A DNA stretch of 64,000 bases from Symbiodinium natans (taxonomy: Eukaryota > Sar > Dinophyceae > Suessiales > Symbiodiniaceae): positions 1 through 64,000 of the forward strand of contig CAJNDS010002325.1 in the NCBI GenBank assembly GCA_905221605.1. Reading direction: 5' to 3'. Under the pieces are notes generated by a model. It saw only the letters and a list, made by a program, of their open reading frames with translations, had not been told where the DNA came from and made no database searches. A program made the position numbers and the translations under genes. Shown piece by piece: positions 1 through 11,645 of the stretch. Position 1 is the stretch's first letter; every line of letters starts with the position of its first letter.

Positions 1-425
1 AATCGATAAACATCCTCAATACATTCGTGAAATCAATCTATAAATGAAGAATAGAAAGATATCAAGATTATCGATAATACGTAGCCTTGCGAGAATACAT
101 ATCAATATATTCATCATCTCAAAAAAGAGATATTCTAATTCTAGAATTGATCGTGTTTTTATATAATTTTTTCGAATATGAATCTAAAAGAATCCATTTT
201 GAGAATTTATGAGAAATTAATAATGGATTGAAATATAATTATTCATATTCATCATCGATTATATCTTCCAATAAGAGAATCCGATATTAAATCTCTATAT
301 TGGATGAAGATTTGCTATATTTCTGAATAATTTGAATCTTGAGATGAATCAAAATTAAAGCCAGGGGAAAAAAGATAGAGGAGAGAGAATGAAATCTCAA
401 GAATGAATAATTTGCATTTAAAATG
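1..425. other. AT-rich tract of distinct composition
   Basis: This stretch is strongly AT-rich, dominated by words such as GAAT, ATTC, ATAT and GAGA, and changes abruptly near position 425 to the roughly balanced composition of the rest of the window. It contains no heptamer array and no convincing open frame. It could be an AT-rich repeat, an inserted organellar-type fragment, or the edge of another chromosomal domain. The sequence alone does not decide between these. Confidence 0.7.
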
Positions 426-1528
426 GTGGGGTCTGTGACAATTTTTGAATTTGTTGAGCTCATTGCCTGTCTCCATCAAGTCATTGTACTCGCAGCGTTT
501 TCCGTGTAACATGACGCAGATTGAGGTTGCCTGTTCGGCAAGCTCCTGCAGCCGGCGGGATGCTTCCATTGACACTGTGAGCCTTCTTGGGCTTTCGTAC
601 CCACCCGCCCATCAATGCGTCAGGCCTTTTCGTGCAAGCATCGTTTCTTTTGCATGATATTCTAGATCCGAAAACAGCAAATCAACGGCTGTGACCATGC
701 CACAATTGCGGAACGTTACATTTGAGCAGTCGCCTGGGTAGAAGCCACACAGAACTCCGGGATGTCGAAGATATTGTCCTGGCCTTGTAGCAAGGAATTG
801 AAACGAGGGCCTATAGTTGACAATCTGAGGTGTTTTCAATTTTCTGTACATACCAAAGCTGAATTTTCACAAGGATACTGCCCTAAACCCTCAACCCTAA
901 GCCGTTCTTTCGGTTCGCCGAAATTTGCGTAGCCAGTTGATTAGGTGATCAGCTCACCCATGCTTGCCCACAAGCCCCGTCCTTAAACCGCCAGCGTCTT
1001 AATCCTAAACTAGGTTTGGGCTCATGTGGGCTAGGGGTTTCGAGTTTAGGGTTCATACCATACACAGAGAGCCAGCAGGACTCGCGCAACAACAATATGC
1101 CATAACACTACTCGCAGCAGCATGAAAAGTTGACAAACATGCTCGAGCTATTTCTCGCTCTCAGATGACAACAACTACTGCCAGTGGCATGTAAGGGATG
1201 GGTAGTACTCTGCTGAGTCATGTTGACAGTAACATCAAAATCGGTTCTTCTATCCACCTCGCCACCCTCTACCCACGAGGCTCGGGCCCAGAATATGCGC
1301 CATGGTAATATGGTTGTCGCTCTCAGCACGGGTCGGGCCGCCTGCTGCGTCACCTTCTTTTGAAGGGTTTTGGTGTTTTGGGTCGTGGTGGTGTACAAGG
1401 CTTGCAACTGTTGCTGGAGAGATTAGAACCCCGAAGCCACAGAGAAAACATCTGAACTCGGTTTCAGCCAGTTCGAAGCAACTGGCATACCCCATAGCAC
1501 TCACACTACCTAGAATCTAGATCCGAAC

Positions 1529-1687
1529 ATGTCGAACATTATCGCTATCCACGTTACCAAGCCTGAAGCGTTCTTTCTTAGCGTAAGTGTTTCACAAGTG
1601 TTCCAGGTGCCCTGCATGAAGTTCTACCAAAGTGCCGTAGGTGTTCCAAGTGACCCTACGCAACCTACGATTGTACTGCACAGGTGA
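1529..1687 (+). CDS. Small ATG-initiated open frame, 52 aa, unknown
   Basis: The frame begins MSNIIAIHVTKPEAFF and ends TIVLHR at a TGA. A GTAAGT donor-like motif lies inside it at about 1583, directly after the codons for FFLS, so the first 18 codons could equally be a short exon. Overlapping frames on both strands are also open here, which lowers confidence. No family is recognised and no signal peptide or membrane segment is evident. Confidence 0.15.
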   Translation: MSNIIAIHVTKPEAFFLSVSVSQVFQVPCMKFYQSAVGVPSDPTQPTIVLHR

Positions 1688-2493
1688 CTGTGGAGGAGGC
1701 ATTGTTGGACCGCGGAATGCGTTTTGGATGCTGGCGAGAGCACTGTGTGGCACATGCAATCGCGACGCTGCAAAAACGATTGAACATGCAACACAGACAA
1801 GCACGCGACTGCGAGTTTGGTCCAAACTGGGCGCCGTGTTGAAACGAGAGCCGTGGAACCGGCTTCATGTGGTGCTGCACATCATCTGATCTAATCGAAT
1901 CTAACCTAACCCGCTCTCAACACAAAAGCCCGCATGTGGGTGTGCACTCTCCCCCTGGGCAGTTCTCTATGGAGCCTTTAGGGTACTCAGAAAGGAGCCG
2001 AGATTGAGAGAATCTGACATGTGCGATTCATGCCATGTTGTTGCAAGCGAATGTTGGCTTCTCCCGCGCCTATGAAGCTCATGCCTGCTTCTGCATCTGG
2101 GATCAGCACCCGGCACCTGCCACAACTTCATGAGGTTCCTTGGGGGCATTCCACTTTGCTGCTTTGAGGTGGCAAGATCTTCTGGTTTCATGACTCCCTT
2201 GCAGTGCCTGTACAGGTGAAAGGGCTTGAACCCTTGCCTTAATTCACGTATGGGAGGTGCATGACGTTGCGCAAGATTCGTATCTGTGCATGAGGCGAGT
2301 CCGAATGTGTGGCCAACGGACATGAACAAGTGTTGACAACAGGTGTCCAGTGTCCAGAACCGCAAGCGCCAAGAGTCACCCCAACCTCGAAGCCCAAAGA
2401 ACATGTTTGCATATCGCCAGTGCTGCAATGGTTAGAGATATTACTACGGCATGGCGTAACGGCATGGCTACGTTCCGCAACAACTACCGCTGA

Positions 2494-2676
2494 AACAGCA
2501 AATCTTGGCAAGAGCCACTTGGGATTGATTCGGAGTGGGGGGATCTGCTCAAAGACTCGGCCCTTGAATTCCCTGCCCCGGACCTGCCCTTAGTAGGAAC
2601 TGTAAGTTATACTGGCGAGGACCCTTACCGGGCAAAGAACTTGCATAAAGAGGGCATCAGCACGAAGCTACTTTAG
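2494..2676 (+). CDS. Exon-like open frame, 60 aa, unknown function
   Basis: An uninterrupted frame without its own ATG runs from just after a TGA to a TAG. It is rich in acidic and polar residues and in proline (segments such as IDSEWGDLLKDSALEFPAPD and SYTGEDPYRAKNLHKEG), a composition more typical of coding DNA than of the Arg/Cys/Ser-rich chance frames around it. An AG precedes it at 2497-2498 (GAAACAG), and a GTAAGT lies inside it near 2601. It may be an internal or terminal exon of a spliced gene. No homologous family is recognised. Confidence 0.25.
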   Translation, partial: NSKSWQEPLGIDSEWGDLLKDSALEFPAPDLPLVGTVSYTGEDPYRAKNLHKEGISTKLL

Positions 2677-2817
2677 AGCAGTTGTACAGCCATGCAACGT
2701 GCTTGCTGGATGCCGAGGTCGCACTGATCCTTCTTACAGATTGTTATTTGGCGCCTTCGTTGCAACTCGGCTTGTGCTTATGACCAGGCGATACCCCACC
2801 CCTGTATACCGAGCACA

Positions 2818-2841
2818 GTTTAGGGTTTAGGGTTCAGGGTG
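2818..2841 (+). repeat. Short G-strand telomere-like array
   Basis: About three copies of TTTAGGG, the last mutated to TTCAGGG. Confidence 0.85.
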
Positions 2842-2930
2842 AATCCTGCGCTATACTTCTTGAGTCCAAGATCCAGCGGAGCCTTGCGAGGCAGCACAGC
2901 CGGCTGTGGAGCACATCGTCCTCCAAACAG

Positions 2931-3016
2931 GGGTTTGGGGCTTAGGATTTAGGGTTGAGGGTTTAGGGTTTAGGGTTTGGGGTTTAGGGTTTAGGGTTTG
3001 GGGTTTGGGGTTTAGG
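2931..3016 (+). repeat. G-strand telomere-like array, degenerate
   Basis: Roughly twelve heptamers alternate between TTTAGGG and TTTGGGG, with single GTTGAGG and GCTTAGG variants. The T-to-G substitution recurs, which suggests copying of the variant unit within the locus. Confidence 0.95.
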
Positions 3017-3067
3017 GTAAGGCTTGTTGTGCCATGACATGGGCTCTAGGGTTCAAAGGTTTTGAGG

Positions 3068-3176
3068 TTGGGAAGTTCCCCCTTGTAGTTACTCTCAGTC
3101 CTTAATAGGGATTATAATGGGCGGTACTATACTCCTTATTGAAGGACTCTTAGCTTCAAGGGGGGGAACATCCCAA
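3068..3176. mobile_element. MITE-like inverted-repeat element, family A (copy A1)
   Basis: The ends form imperfect terminal inverted repeats: TTGGGAAGTTCCCCCTTG at the left and GGGGGGAACATCCCAA at the right. Internal halves are also complementary (CAGTCCTTAATAGGGA against TCCTTATTGAAGGACT), so the 109-bp unit could fold as one long hairpin. Similar short sequences flank it (TTTTGAGGT at left, TTGAAGGT at right), as expected for a decayed target-site duplication. Other copies lie near 18.9, 22.5, 25.5, 26.0 and 41.4 kb. It encodes nothing. Confidence 0.75.
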
Positions 3177-3830
3177 GTTGAAGGTTTCTGGGATTCAGGG
3201 TCGACGTTTCCTTGTCCCGATGCTGCCCCGCCTCGCGACCCCATCCCCAGAAGTGGTTCGGGAAGCCGCCAGCAAGGAGAAAATCGCTGAGGGACATCGC
3301 GCAAACACCTGGGTTTAGCTTGGGCGGGGGGTTGTCTCAGTAAGCAGCAGGCTGTGCTCAGGAATGCGGAAACGATGGAAGTGCTGGAAAAGAGCAATTT
3401 GCAGCCTGAAATTTGAACGAAGAAGTTGGTACGCAAGAACGCAACTGTTGATTTATTGTTACTTGCAAGCCACTGTGCAGGTCAAGTATGAGTGGTCTTG
3501 CACTGAAAGGGCTATTTCGCAGAGAAGTGGAATGATGTTGTTGAGAAGCGATGAATGGAAGGCAACCAAAGTTGTGAAATAACGGTGGCTTCAACTTGCC
3601 ATCCCGCAAGAAGCTGATAACGATACCTTTTGTCCCAGACGTGCCATCCGTCAGGCCTCGATGCATGTAAAGGCGGAATCGCCTATGTTACAAAAACGAT
3701 GACTCCTTCCGTCCAGAAACAACATCATTCAATGTTGGTCAAGCCGTGATGCCTGCAAACCTGGACAACTGCAAATGACAATGCTCGGGCTTGTGTCCAT
3801 GTTAGAGGTATAGTAATGACGATAATGGGT

Positions 3831-3834
3831 GTAT

Positions 3835-3867
<33 letters not shown>

Positions 3868-3875
3868 GGGTGGGT

Positions 3876-3916
<41 letters not shown>
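3831..3916. repeat. (TG)n microsatellite with TGGG interruptions
   Basis: A dinucleotide TG tract is broken in the middle by GGGTGGGTG units. The opposite strand reads as poly(Thr-His), which is an artefact. Confidence 0.95.
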
Positions 3917-3919
<3 letters not shown>

Positions 3920-4478
3920 GCTGTCTGTTGGCCTTTTGGCATCTTGTCGGAACCCCCTGCCTCCAAAGAAGGTCGGGTAGTCGTACTTACCTGAGGATGA
4001 AGAAGATCATTGAAAGGAAACAATAAAGAGGTCGATAAACAGTAGGGGGTGGTAGTGGTGAGTGCAGTGGGAGGGAGAGGGAGCATGAGAGAACAGGAGC
4101 AAGAGAAAGACAGTGGGCGAGACAACGACAGGGGCACATGTGGGACAAGCTTGAGTTCAAAACCACTTATTTAACACTGCGAGATGCTGTGAACTGGTGT
4201 TGCATTCCACACAGTATTGCTCGGCTGCTGAGGGCAAAGGGGAACAAGGAGCAAGATGAGCTCCTTTGGTGTGCGCGGCAGAAACACCGGAATCGGCACA
4301 CCACCCAACTCAGGGAACAACCGTGCCAATTACATCTTCAAGGAAACATGGGCTAGCCAAAAAACCCGGTCGTAAACGCAAATGCCCGAGCGCAAACCTT
4401 ATCGTTAAATTTTATTCCTTATCGTTTTACGAGGTAAACGACACATGCAGGAGGGAAAGCTATGATACCACACAGTAG

Positions 4479-4612
4479 TACATCTTTAGTACTGGCCATG
4501 TCTCCGCAGTACTGGGCTCGGCCGGCTGGCTTTTCATTGCTTTGTAGTACAAGCTTAGTACTGGACTCGATGTTTCCTGAGACGGCTGGGTTTTTCATTG
4601 CAAGCTTAGTAC
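4479..4612. repeat. Degenerate ~70-bp tandem duplication
   Basis: Two adjacent units share the order TTAGTACTGG, then GGCTGG, then TTTTTCATTGC, then a GTAGTAC or AGCTTAGTAC junction. The copies have diverged by substitutions and small indels. Confidence 0.6.
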
Positions 4613-4768
4613 TTTACCACTCCCATGTCATGGCAGTGGTAAGGTTTGCCTTGTCCCCGGCACCACTGATTCGGGCAGTGTAGCCACCCTCAGCAACATG
4701 CCCAACACAACGGACGAGCAAGTTCAGCAGCTGTTGTACTTGGAGAGGGAGGTCGGAAAGAGAGACGA

Positions 4769-4806
4769 GAAGACAGAGAGAGAGAGAGAGAGCGCGAGAG
4801 AGCGGA
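4769..4806. repeat. (GA)n microsatellite
   Basis: A short AG dinucleotide tract with GC interruptions. Confidence 0.9.
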
Positions 4807-5243
4807 GAGAGGCTAAGAGACTTCGGTCGGGACCTCAAATTCGAAATCTATCCCAACGCCACAAGCCTACATGAAGAACACGACAGTTTAACAAGGTCTG
4901 GCAGGTGAGGCGCGGTTGATCCAACCCAGGTGAACGCACTCGCCGGGACGGCCGTGGCAGTAGAAGGGGACCAGCATTGGCGCCTGTGGTTCGAGTGGCT
5001 TTTTGTATGCAAAGTTCTTTTGCTATGCAGATGTTTAGGCGGTCTCAGTCATCAAACGCAGCATAGCATAGGGTTTGGGAGGTGCGGGGAGATTGGCAGC
5101 GGCTAAAACATCTGCATGGTGCACGCCAGACTAGATGCCACCGTTGAACAAGCTCAAAAGTGCCTGTTGATTCGCCAGTAGCATATCATTTTTTCGCGAG
5201 ATCAACTTTCAAACTTGCAGGGATTCCATGCACTGTGTGACAC

Positions 5244-5273
5244 TCTGTGTGTGTGTGTGTGTGTGTGTGTACG
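5244..5273. repeat. (TG)n microsatellite
   Basis: About fourteen TG units ending in ACGTGTGCGTG. Confidence 0.9.
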
Positions 5274-5430
5274 TGTGCGTGGGGAAGTGGCTGAATGCGA
5301 GACAAAATTAAGTTTAACCACTTTCGATGAGCAGGGGGTAGTGTGCATTCATCACTGGTTGCCCAAAGAGGACAGTGATGAGAAGTGGCGATCTCAAAAG
5401 GAAACGTCCTTCTGACGCACCTGCAAATCA

Positions 5431-5754
5431 GTGATGGTTATAGACACATTGTACAGCAAACTGTGCATTGGCACATCGTCCCTGTTGGTTTGGCATCGTG
5501 CATTCATTTACAAGTGGAACATTCTTCTGTGGAGCAACACCCGTTGGAGCAAACGATGTGCAGCATGTGGCAGTACAGTGTGTAGCAAGTGTTTGCAAGT
5601 GGCAGGCGGCATGTGGTGCATCGTACCATACGGAGCATCTGCACAAGCGTTTCAGGGCAGCATGACATGTGGCAGCAGAGAGACGTGGAAAGCACAATGC
5701 ACCTTCAGCATCCACTTAGAAGCACCCCAGCATATCCGCATAGCACAAACTTAA
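5431..5754 (+). CDS. Cys-rich open frame, 107 aa, doubtful
   Basis: The frame opens with GTG-ATG, contains a CAACG..VCSKC run and several Trp residues, and ends shortly before a direct-repeat relic of its own beginning. The opposite strand and both other plus frames are also open over much of the interval, and the DNA is locally repetitive in GTGCA and GCATGTGG words. Openness here may therefore reflect composition and not selection. No family is recognised. Confidence 0.12.
   Translation: MMVIDTLYSKLCIGTSSLLVWHRAFIYKWNILLWSNTRWSKRCAACGSTVCSKCLQVAGGMWCIVPYGASAQAFQGSMTCGSRETWKAQCTFSIHLEAPQHIRIAQT
5433..5495 (+). repeat. Direct repeat, copy 1 of 2
   Basis: This segment begins GATGGTTATAGACACATTG and is about 80% identical to 5913-5975, 480 bases downstream. 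It lies at the start of a 107-codon open frame (5431-5754) that is rich in Cys and Trp. In the second copy the same frame is interrupted by a TAA, so the frame may be chance or one copy may be a relic. Confidence 0.7.
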
Positions 5755-5912
5755 AGTACAGAGACGTTCGAGAGAGCTCTCACGTGATCACTCAAACACA
5801 CAGCACACCACGAAACCCACCTTCGACTCAGTCGCAGCCCCGACCGACAACATCCCCAACACACGGCCAGGTCAAAATCACCGCGCGCAGCGGAGACTTC
5901 TGAAGGTTACAA

Positions 5913-5975
5913 GATGGTTATAGGTGCCTTGTAAAGCAAGCTGTGCATTGGTACATCATCACGGTTGCTTTGGCA
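5913..5975 (+). repeat. Direct repeat, copy 2 of 2
   Basis: The diverged second copy of 5433-5495. The matching peptide frame reads SKLCIGTSS in both copies, but this copy carries a stop codon upstream of that string. Confidence 0.7.
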
Positions 5976-6006
5976 CAAAGACAAGACTGATCCATCGCTA
6001 AAAAAA

Positions 6007-6033
6007 ATATACATATATATATATATGTATATC
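6007..6033. repeat. (AT)n palindromic tract
   Basis: ATATACATATATATATATAT-type sequence that is self-complementary and could extrude as a cruciform. Confidence 0.9.
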
Positions 6034-6317
6034 GTGGGTACGAAGGGATGCCAAGCGGAACGATCATGCCCCAAACCTTAAACCCTCAGCCCTAAACCGC
6101 TTGGCCACATTGCCACAAGCAAGCGAGCTTCAGGCAGGAAGCGGGTACAGTGTCGACATCGTGTAGGCAAATCTGGACATTCGCGGTGTCGCGAAAGTGA
6201 GAGCAGCACCACAGTGCTCCTGCTTGCGGGCCGTCTTGCCATGAAGTTCTGGTTCTGAGGCGCATATGTCAACTGACCTTGCCTTTTCTGCTGCGCATTC
6301 TGCAAGAGGGAGAATTG

Positions 6318-6470
6318 GGGGGCCCCAAAACCAATAACCCTAAAACCAAAACCCTAAACCAAAAACCCTAAACCAAAAACCCTAAATCAAAAACCCTACA
6401 CAAAAGCCCTAAACCAAAACCCTAAACCCTAAACCAAACAACAAAAACCTTAAACCCTAAACCCTCTTGA
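6318..6470 (-). repeat. C-strand telomere-like array with AACCAAAA insert variant
   Basis: Units alternate CCCTAAA and CCAAAAA, giving a local 13-15 bp higher-order unit that ends in ordinary CCCTAAA copies. A small satellite of two CCCTAAA units lies at 6801-6816. Confidence 0.9.
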
Positions 6471-7454
6471 AAAGACCCTGTCCGATGTTGAGAAGCTTCC
6501 CACGATTGAACTTCTCCTCGTCGGCCTGCAGTCATCCAGGGTCTCTTCTCGGGTTGGAGAAAGCCAAGCATAAATTCTGTTATCCGACTGATACTTAGGG
6601 CCCATCTGCCCTAGCACTCGCAGCTGGTGCAAGACAATGCACAAGCTGGCTCCTGCCTGCTCAATCACCACCATCTTGGCAGTGACGTCTGATGGCAAGG
6701 CTGGTCGGAAGACAGCTCCGAAGTGATGTAGAAAGGCCTGTGGCAGGGACATGAGAGAATATCGGCTGTGATTTCGAAAGTGGGCTTTGGAACCCGAAGC
6801 CCTAAACCCTAAACCTATCAAGTTCTACTGAGCGCTTAATCATGCTGATGGTTTCCAGATCTAAATTTTGTATCCTGACCTATCATCTGAACCCAAGTGA
6901 AGCTCACGTTGCCTTCAGCTGTGCGCCTCTCTCCTGGGAGGCGTCCTCGCGGAAAGGCACCAGCCTCGGTTCCGCACTCGGGGAGTTTGAGGGGCTTGGG
7001 GGCATCTTGAAGTTTGTGGGGCTGAGGAGTCAGTCGATTCGTGCCTTCTAGTCTCGCACCTGACCTGCACTGCTCTGAACATGAGTCGACACGAGCACGG
7101 TCTTCCGTCTAGGAGGGAATTGAGGCCCAGGGTATTGCCAGGAAGCAGCACGAGCACGCAGCCCGGCTCGATGTAAACATCCTGGCAACGCACGCCAAGC
7201 GTTTCAAACTTGTAAGCAGCCTCACGCACAACTGCATGGGAAATTATGCCTGCCTTTGGCCTCCAGTTAGATTCTTACCCGCTTTACCCACTGGACCCTG
7301 TAAGTTGTTTTGACACGTTGCCTCAAGTCGTAAATGATGCCTGAGTAAGGGCTCTTCACGATAGACTTGTGATGGCACTACCCCGGTCGCCGGCCTCAAG
7401 GCGAAGGTACGCACGGGTGGCCAGCACTCGCTCCTGCAGCGGGCCTGGGGCAGC

Positions 7455-7497
7455 TATCTTAGGGTTTAGGGTTTGGGGTTTAGGGTTTAGGGGGGTT
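7455..7497 (+). repeat. G-strand telomere-like array
   Basis: About five TTTAGGG copies, one TTTGGGG, and a final GGGGGG. Confidence 0.95.
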
Positions 7498-8455
7498 GTT
7501 TGGCACTTCAGGCGCCGGTCCGCTAGCCGACGGCTAAGAGGCCCCAACCCAAAAACCCAACACCACAGCACCTCAGCCGCCGGAGGCACTCGAGGCACCA
7601 ATCAGGCCCCAGAAACAAGCACTGTAAGTAATGACAGCCACTGGCAATCTAAACAAGAGCAGCAACCGATTCACAACAGTACGTTCAAAAACAGCGAGAC
7701 CCACAAAGCAAGAAACCATGATTAAAGCAGAGTAGTCAAATTCCGAAAGCGGCAGCCAGAAAGCTGATATCTTCGTCTCTTGTGATAAACAATATCGGAA
7801 GTTTATGCACGTGTAGGATGTATGGCAATGGCGCTCAGCATCGTGCCCTTTGTATTCAGCCATCTTCTGGGTGTCAGTTGTTAACGGCATGCTTGTTAAA
7901 TCATGTTAACATTACACTCCCTCACCAAAGTGCGACGACATGCTGAGGTGGGCAAAAGTAGCGCAGTACGGCCAGTGCAAGCACCTTTTCTGTTCCGTGG
8001 CAGAAGGTGTGGGAAACTCGACGAAACATGATAAGCGTTGGAGATGCAGGGGCTTGCTTACGTGTTTGTGGAGCCCCCACGTATTTCTTGACCAGCCATT
8101 GCGGAGCAGCAGGTTCAATATCAATACCGTTCGTGGTCTCTGGTACGGGCGCACCGAAGGTTTTGACTCGACTTCCTGTTGCACTGGGAATCCGAAATTC
8201 ATTCGATCCCGACGATGCACACCAGAGCGCAGGTGAGGGTTGTCGATTATGACAATGGCACTCGAAAAACAAAACCGTAGAATGGTCGGATTTCGTGAAA
8301 CTTTAGAAAGAGCATCCAAAGATTCTATTGGACCAGATGCCAGAATCGTTGAAGGGGTCGAGGTCGTCGTTCTCTTCTTCGGCCTTCGCGCAGGCCTCGC
8401 AACACTTGAAACGGCCTTGAATGACTCTTTCAGGTTGCTGTTTCAAATCGGTGGC

Positions 8456-8604
8456 CGCGCACGCTTCTTAGTTTTCGCACATGACTCGCGATAATCGCGT
8501 TTCTATTTTCCAACTCCTGGATGTTGAATTCCGCTCGGGAAGTTTTTCGTGACACTAACCAAAAAACTTAGAAACTACGTTAGCTATGGATCTTGGGGGA
8601 TGGC
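8456..8604 (+). repeat. Tandem duplication, unit 1 of 2 (~175-bp period)
   Basis: This unit and 8630-8774 are roughly 80% identical. Both contain CGATAATC, CTCCTGGATGTTGAATT (or its CCCGG form), CGGAAGTTTTTCGTGA, ACTACGTTAGCTA and GATCTTG.GGGATGGC. A 25-bp spacer separates them. No open frame is conserved between units. Confidence 0.85.
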
Positions 8605-8629
8605 CGAAAATCAAGGGTGCCAGCAGGGG

Positions 8630-8774
8630 TCGCGCAGGCTTCTTCGCTTTCGCGCATGACTAGCGATAATCACATTTCTAACTCCCGGATGTTGAATTTC
8701 CGCTCGGAAAGTTTTTTTCGTGAACCTCATCGAAAAAACACAAACTACGTTAGCTACAGATCTTGTGGGATGGC
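8630..8774 (+). repeat. Tandem duplication, unit 2 of 2
   Basis: The diverged partner of 8456-8604. A CTACAG|GTGAGT donor-like site occurs about 95 bases downstream (near 8852) after an open frame that runs through this unit. Part of the duplicated sequence could therefore be exonised, but this is weak. Confidence 0.85.
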
Positions 8775-8962
8775 GGGTCGCAGTTTTGTTCGCAGAAGAT
8801 TGCGGGGCGGAGTCTTTTTTGGCTTCAAAAGAATGTCTTGACCTGGGCTAGGCGGCTACAGGTGAGTCGACAGCGTCTGGCTGTCCCGCAGGCGCGGCGT
8901 TGCGCTAAAGACTTGCCAGGCAAGGGCTGCCCCGGGCTCTTTTGAACTCGACGGCTTTGTCA

Positions 8963-9299
8963 CCCTAAACCCTTAAACCCTAAGCCCTTAAGCCCTTAAA
9001 CCCTTAAACCCCTAAACCCCTAAACCCTTAAACCCTTAAACCCATAAACCCTTAAACCCTTAAACCCTTAAACCCTTAAAACCTTAAACCCTTGAACCCT
9101 TGAACCCTTAAACCCTAACCCCAAACCCTTCAACCCTCAACCCTCAACCCTACACCCTACACCCTACACCCTACACCCTACACCCTAAACCCTAAACCCT
9201 AAACCCTAAACCCTAAACCCTAAACCCTAAACCCTAAACCCTAAACCCTAAACCTTAAACCCTAAACCCTCAACCCTAAACCCTAAACCCTAAACCCTA
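8963..9299 (-). repeat. Long compound C-strand telomere-like array
   Basis: About 340 bases fall into blocks: octamer CCCTTAAA units first, then CCCTCAA, then CCCTACA heptamers, then canonical CCCTAAA. The block structure points to successive local amplification of different variants. Confidence 0.97.
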
Positions 9300-9430
9300 C
9301 ACTCGACCCATATTGCGTTCATATGGCCGAATTCTTCAAGCCCTGAGCTTGGCCTGTGCAAACAGCTGCTTCTCCGGCCGACCATCTGCCGCAAAGCCTT
9401 GCGCCGAAAGGTGCTGAGGGTAGGGTCTAT

Positions 9431-9601
9431 CTAGGGTTTAGGGTTTAGATGGTTTAGATGGTTTAGATGGTTTAGATGGTTTAGATGGTTTAGATGGTTT
9501 AGATGGTTTAGATGGTTTAGATGGTTTAGATGGTTTAGATGGTTTAGATGGTTTAGATGGTTTAGGGTGGAGTTAGGGTTTCGGGTTTCGAATTTCGGGT
9601 T
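9431..9601 (+). repeat. 9-bp minisatellite TTTAGATGG derived from a telomere-like array
   Basis: Two TTTAGGG copies are followed by about thirteen perfect TTTAGATGG units and then a degenerate TTTCGGG/TTTAGGG tail. Because nine is a multiple of three, the reverse strand reads as an open LNH repeat. This is not a gene. Confidence 0.97.
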
Positions 9602-10131
9602 TAGGGTGTCGATCGTGGTTTCTACCCAAGCGGTCATGACTCAGGATGCTTGATTCGGGATATTGCCATGTCTTGGACTATGCAAATATGTGCAACGGCA
9701 ACTTGCTCCGGGTTCTCTGGCTCTCGACCATCAAGGCCAAGAAAACCATGAAAACGTACTTTACAGCTTTCAAAGGCAAGCGGTTCTTGGGTTCCGGGAG
9801 AAGGCTGGTGTAGTTTAGGATGTAGACTCGGGACTACGCATACCGAAGACAGGAACTGGGCTTTCATGACAAGCATCTACAAGAGGAGCAACAAGCCTCG
9901 AAGCCGACTTTACACAGCAATGGAAGGAGGGGGCGAACTCTAAATCGAAGAGATATGTACTAAGCCCTGAATCCCTGAAGTAGAGCAGGTCTCCTGACCT
10001 GCGCCTGAAGACTGTTTATCCCAAGTGCTTGAAGCCCATGCCTGTACTTCGGCAGATGTCAGGCCCCAGCGTAACGTCGCAGCTGGATCGAGGCGGTCGA
10101 GCTCATCAAAGTCTATCATGGCATGTAGAAG

Positions 10132-10241
10132 TGGGGGGTTTACGACAATAGGGGGACCCCTAAAATAGACCGCCCCAAATAGTAGGATTCCCTTATGATA
10201 AGGCACCCAACATAGTACCCCCCCCCCCTCCAATTTCGGAG
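10132..10241 (+). mobile_element. MITE-like element, family B (copy B1)
   Basis: Starts GGGGGGTTTACGACAATAGG and ends CTCCAATTTCGGAGACC after GTACCCCC. The core ATAGTAGGATTCCCTTATGA is shared with copies near 24.3, 25.3, 26.1 and 31.2 kb. The ends of the family are complementary (GGGGGTTT.CGA...TAGGGG at each end). It is non-coding. Confidence 0.75.
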
Positions 10242-10423
10242 ACCTCGGCACCGCTGCTGTCTGGTAAGTGATGTCAGGTTGCAGTTAGGGGCGTTGTGTG
10301 GGTCAAAGGTCAGCCTGGTCAGAAGAACTCTCCCGTGGAAGTTGACCCTACACACCAACTCCCGCCAACAAGGACGGGACGTGCGATTCTTGGGCACGGC
10401 CTTGGAATTATGGAGCTTCTGTA

Positions 10424-10459
10424 AGCCCTAAACCCTCAACCCTACACCCTAAACCCTAA
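10424..10459 (-). repeat. C-strand telomere-like array
   Basis: About five units, CCCTAAA, CCCTCAA and CCCTACA. Confidence 0.9.
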
Positions 10460-10964
10460 TAAAGCTTCACGAGGGCCAAGCTGCGGCGGCAACCAGATCA
10501 TGCAAAGCACCAAGGCCAGAAGCGCCGACTGAGCACTCTTGGAAACACGAAGCCCCAATCCACCCAGGAACCCACGCGAAACTGCAAACCCTGATCGCTA
10601 CATATTTTCATGAATTGTCCATTGTTGTTTTGTCGTCGGGATTCCAAACTCCAATGACTCACATGGTTGGGGAAAGTTGCAAAGGTTGAGGTGCAGTATG
10701 CAAGTCAACATTGCAGGTTGCTCCACTTTTCGCAGAGCCGAAATGGGCTTGTTCACCACCCTGCCTTTGGCAGAGTGCCTTATCTTTGAGGCGAAGTCTC
10801 ATGAGCCCTCGGATGACTGTGGGCCAGGATCCTCAGGTGCACGGCTTCGCCATCTTCTCGCGTGGGCACATCTTCAAGTGGTGACGGTGCTTTTCATGAG
10901 CTCAGTCCGCGAAAAGACCTTATGTCGACACCCTTTGCCCACCTTGCCTTACGCATCTGTGGGT

Positions 10965-11410
<446 letters not shown>

Positions 11411-11518
11411 TCTTAAGGGCAATTTTTCGGGTTTAGGCCTTTGCGGGTTCACGGCCCCCAGCAATCCCTGGCTCGAAGCGGTGAGCACGGGACCCTTGCA
11501 GGAGACCCTCGCGGGAAC

Positions 11519-11568
11519 TGGGTTTAGGGTTTAGGGTTTTTTTTATGGTTTAGGGTTTAGGGTTTGGG
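11519..11568 (+). repeat. G-strand telomere-like array
   Basis: Six TTTAGGG-like units, interrupted by a run of T (GGTTTTTTTTATGG). Confidence 0.95.
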
Positions 11569-11645
11569 CCCACAACTTTCGCCGCAAGCTGGCTCAGGGC
11601 TACACGAGTGGAGGATTGAAGGGCCATTCTGTCTCAGGATATCAT

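Noticed and set aside
8963-9299. CRISPR-like array
   Set aside because: Units are 7-9 bases with no spacers and lie in a eukaryote-like context. They are telomere-type repeats.
9431-9637. LNH-repeat protein on the minus strand
   Set aside because: It is the translation of the TTTAGATGG 9-mer. There is no non-repeat domain.
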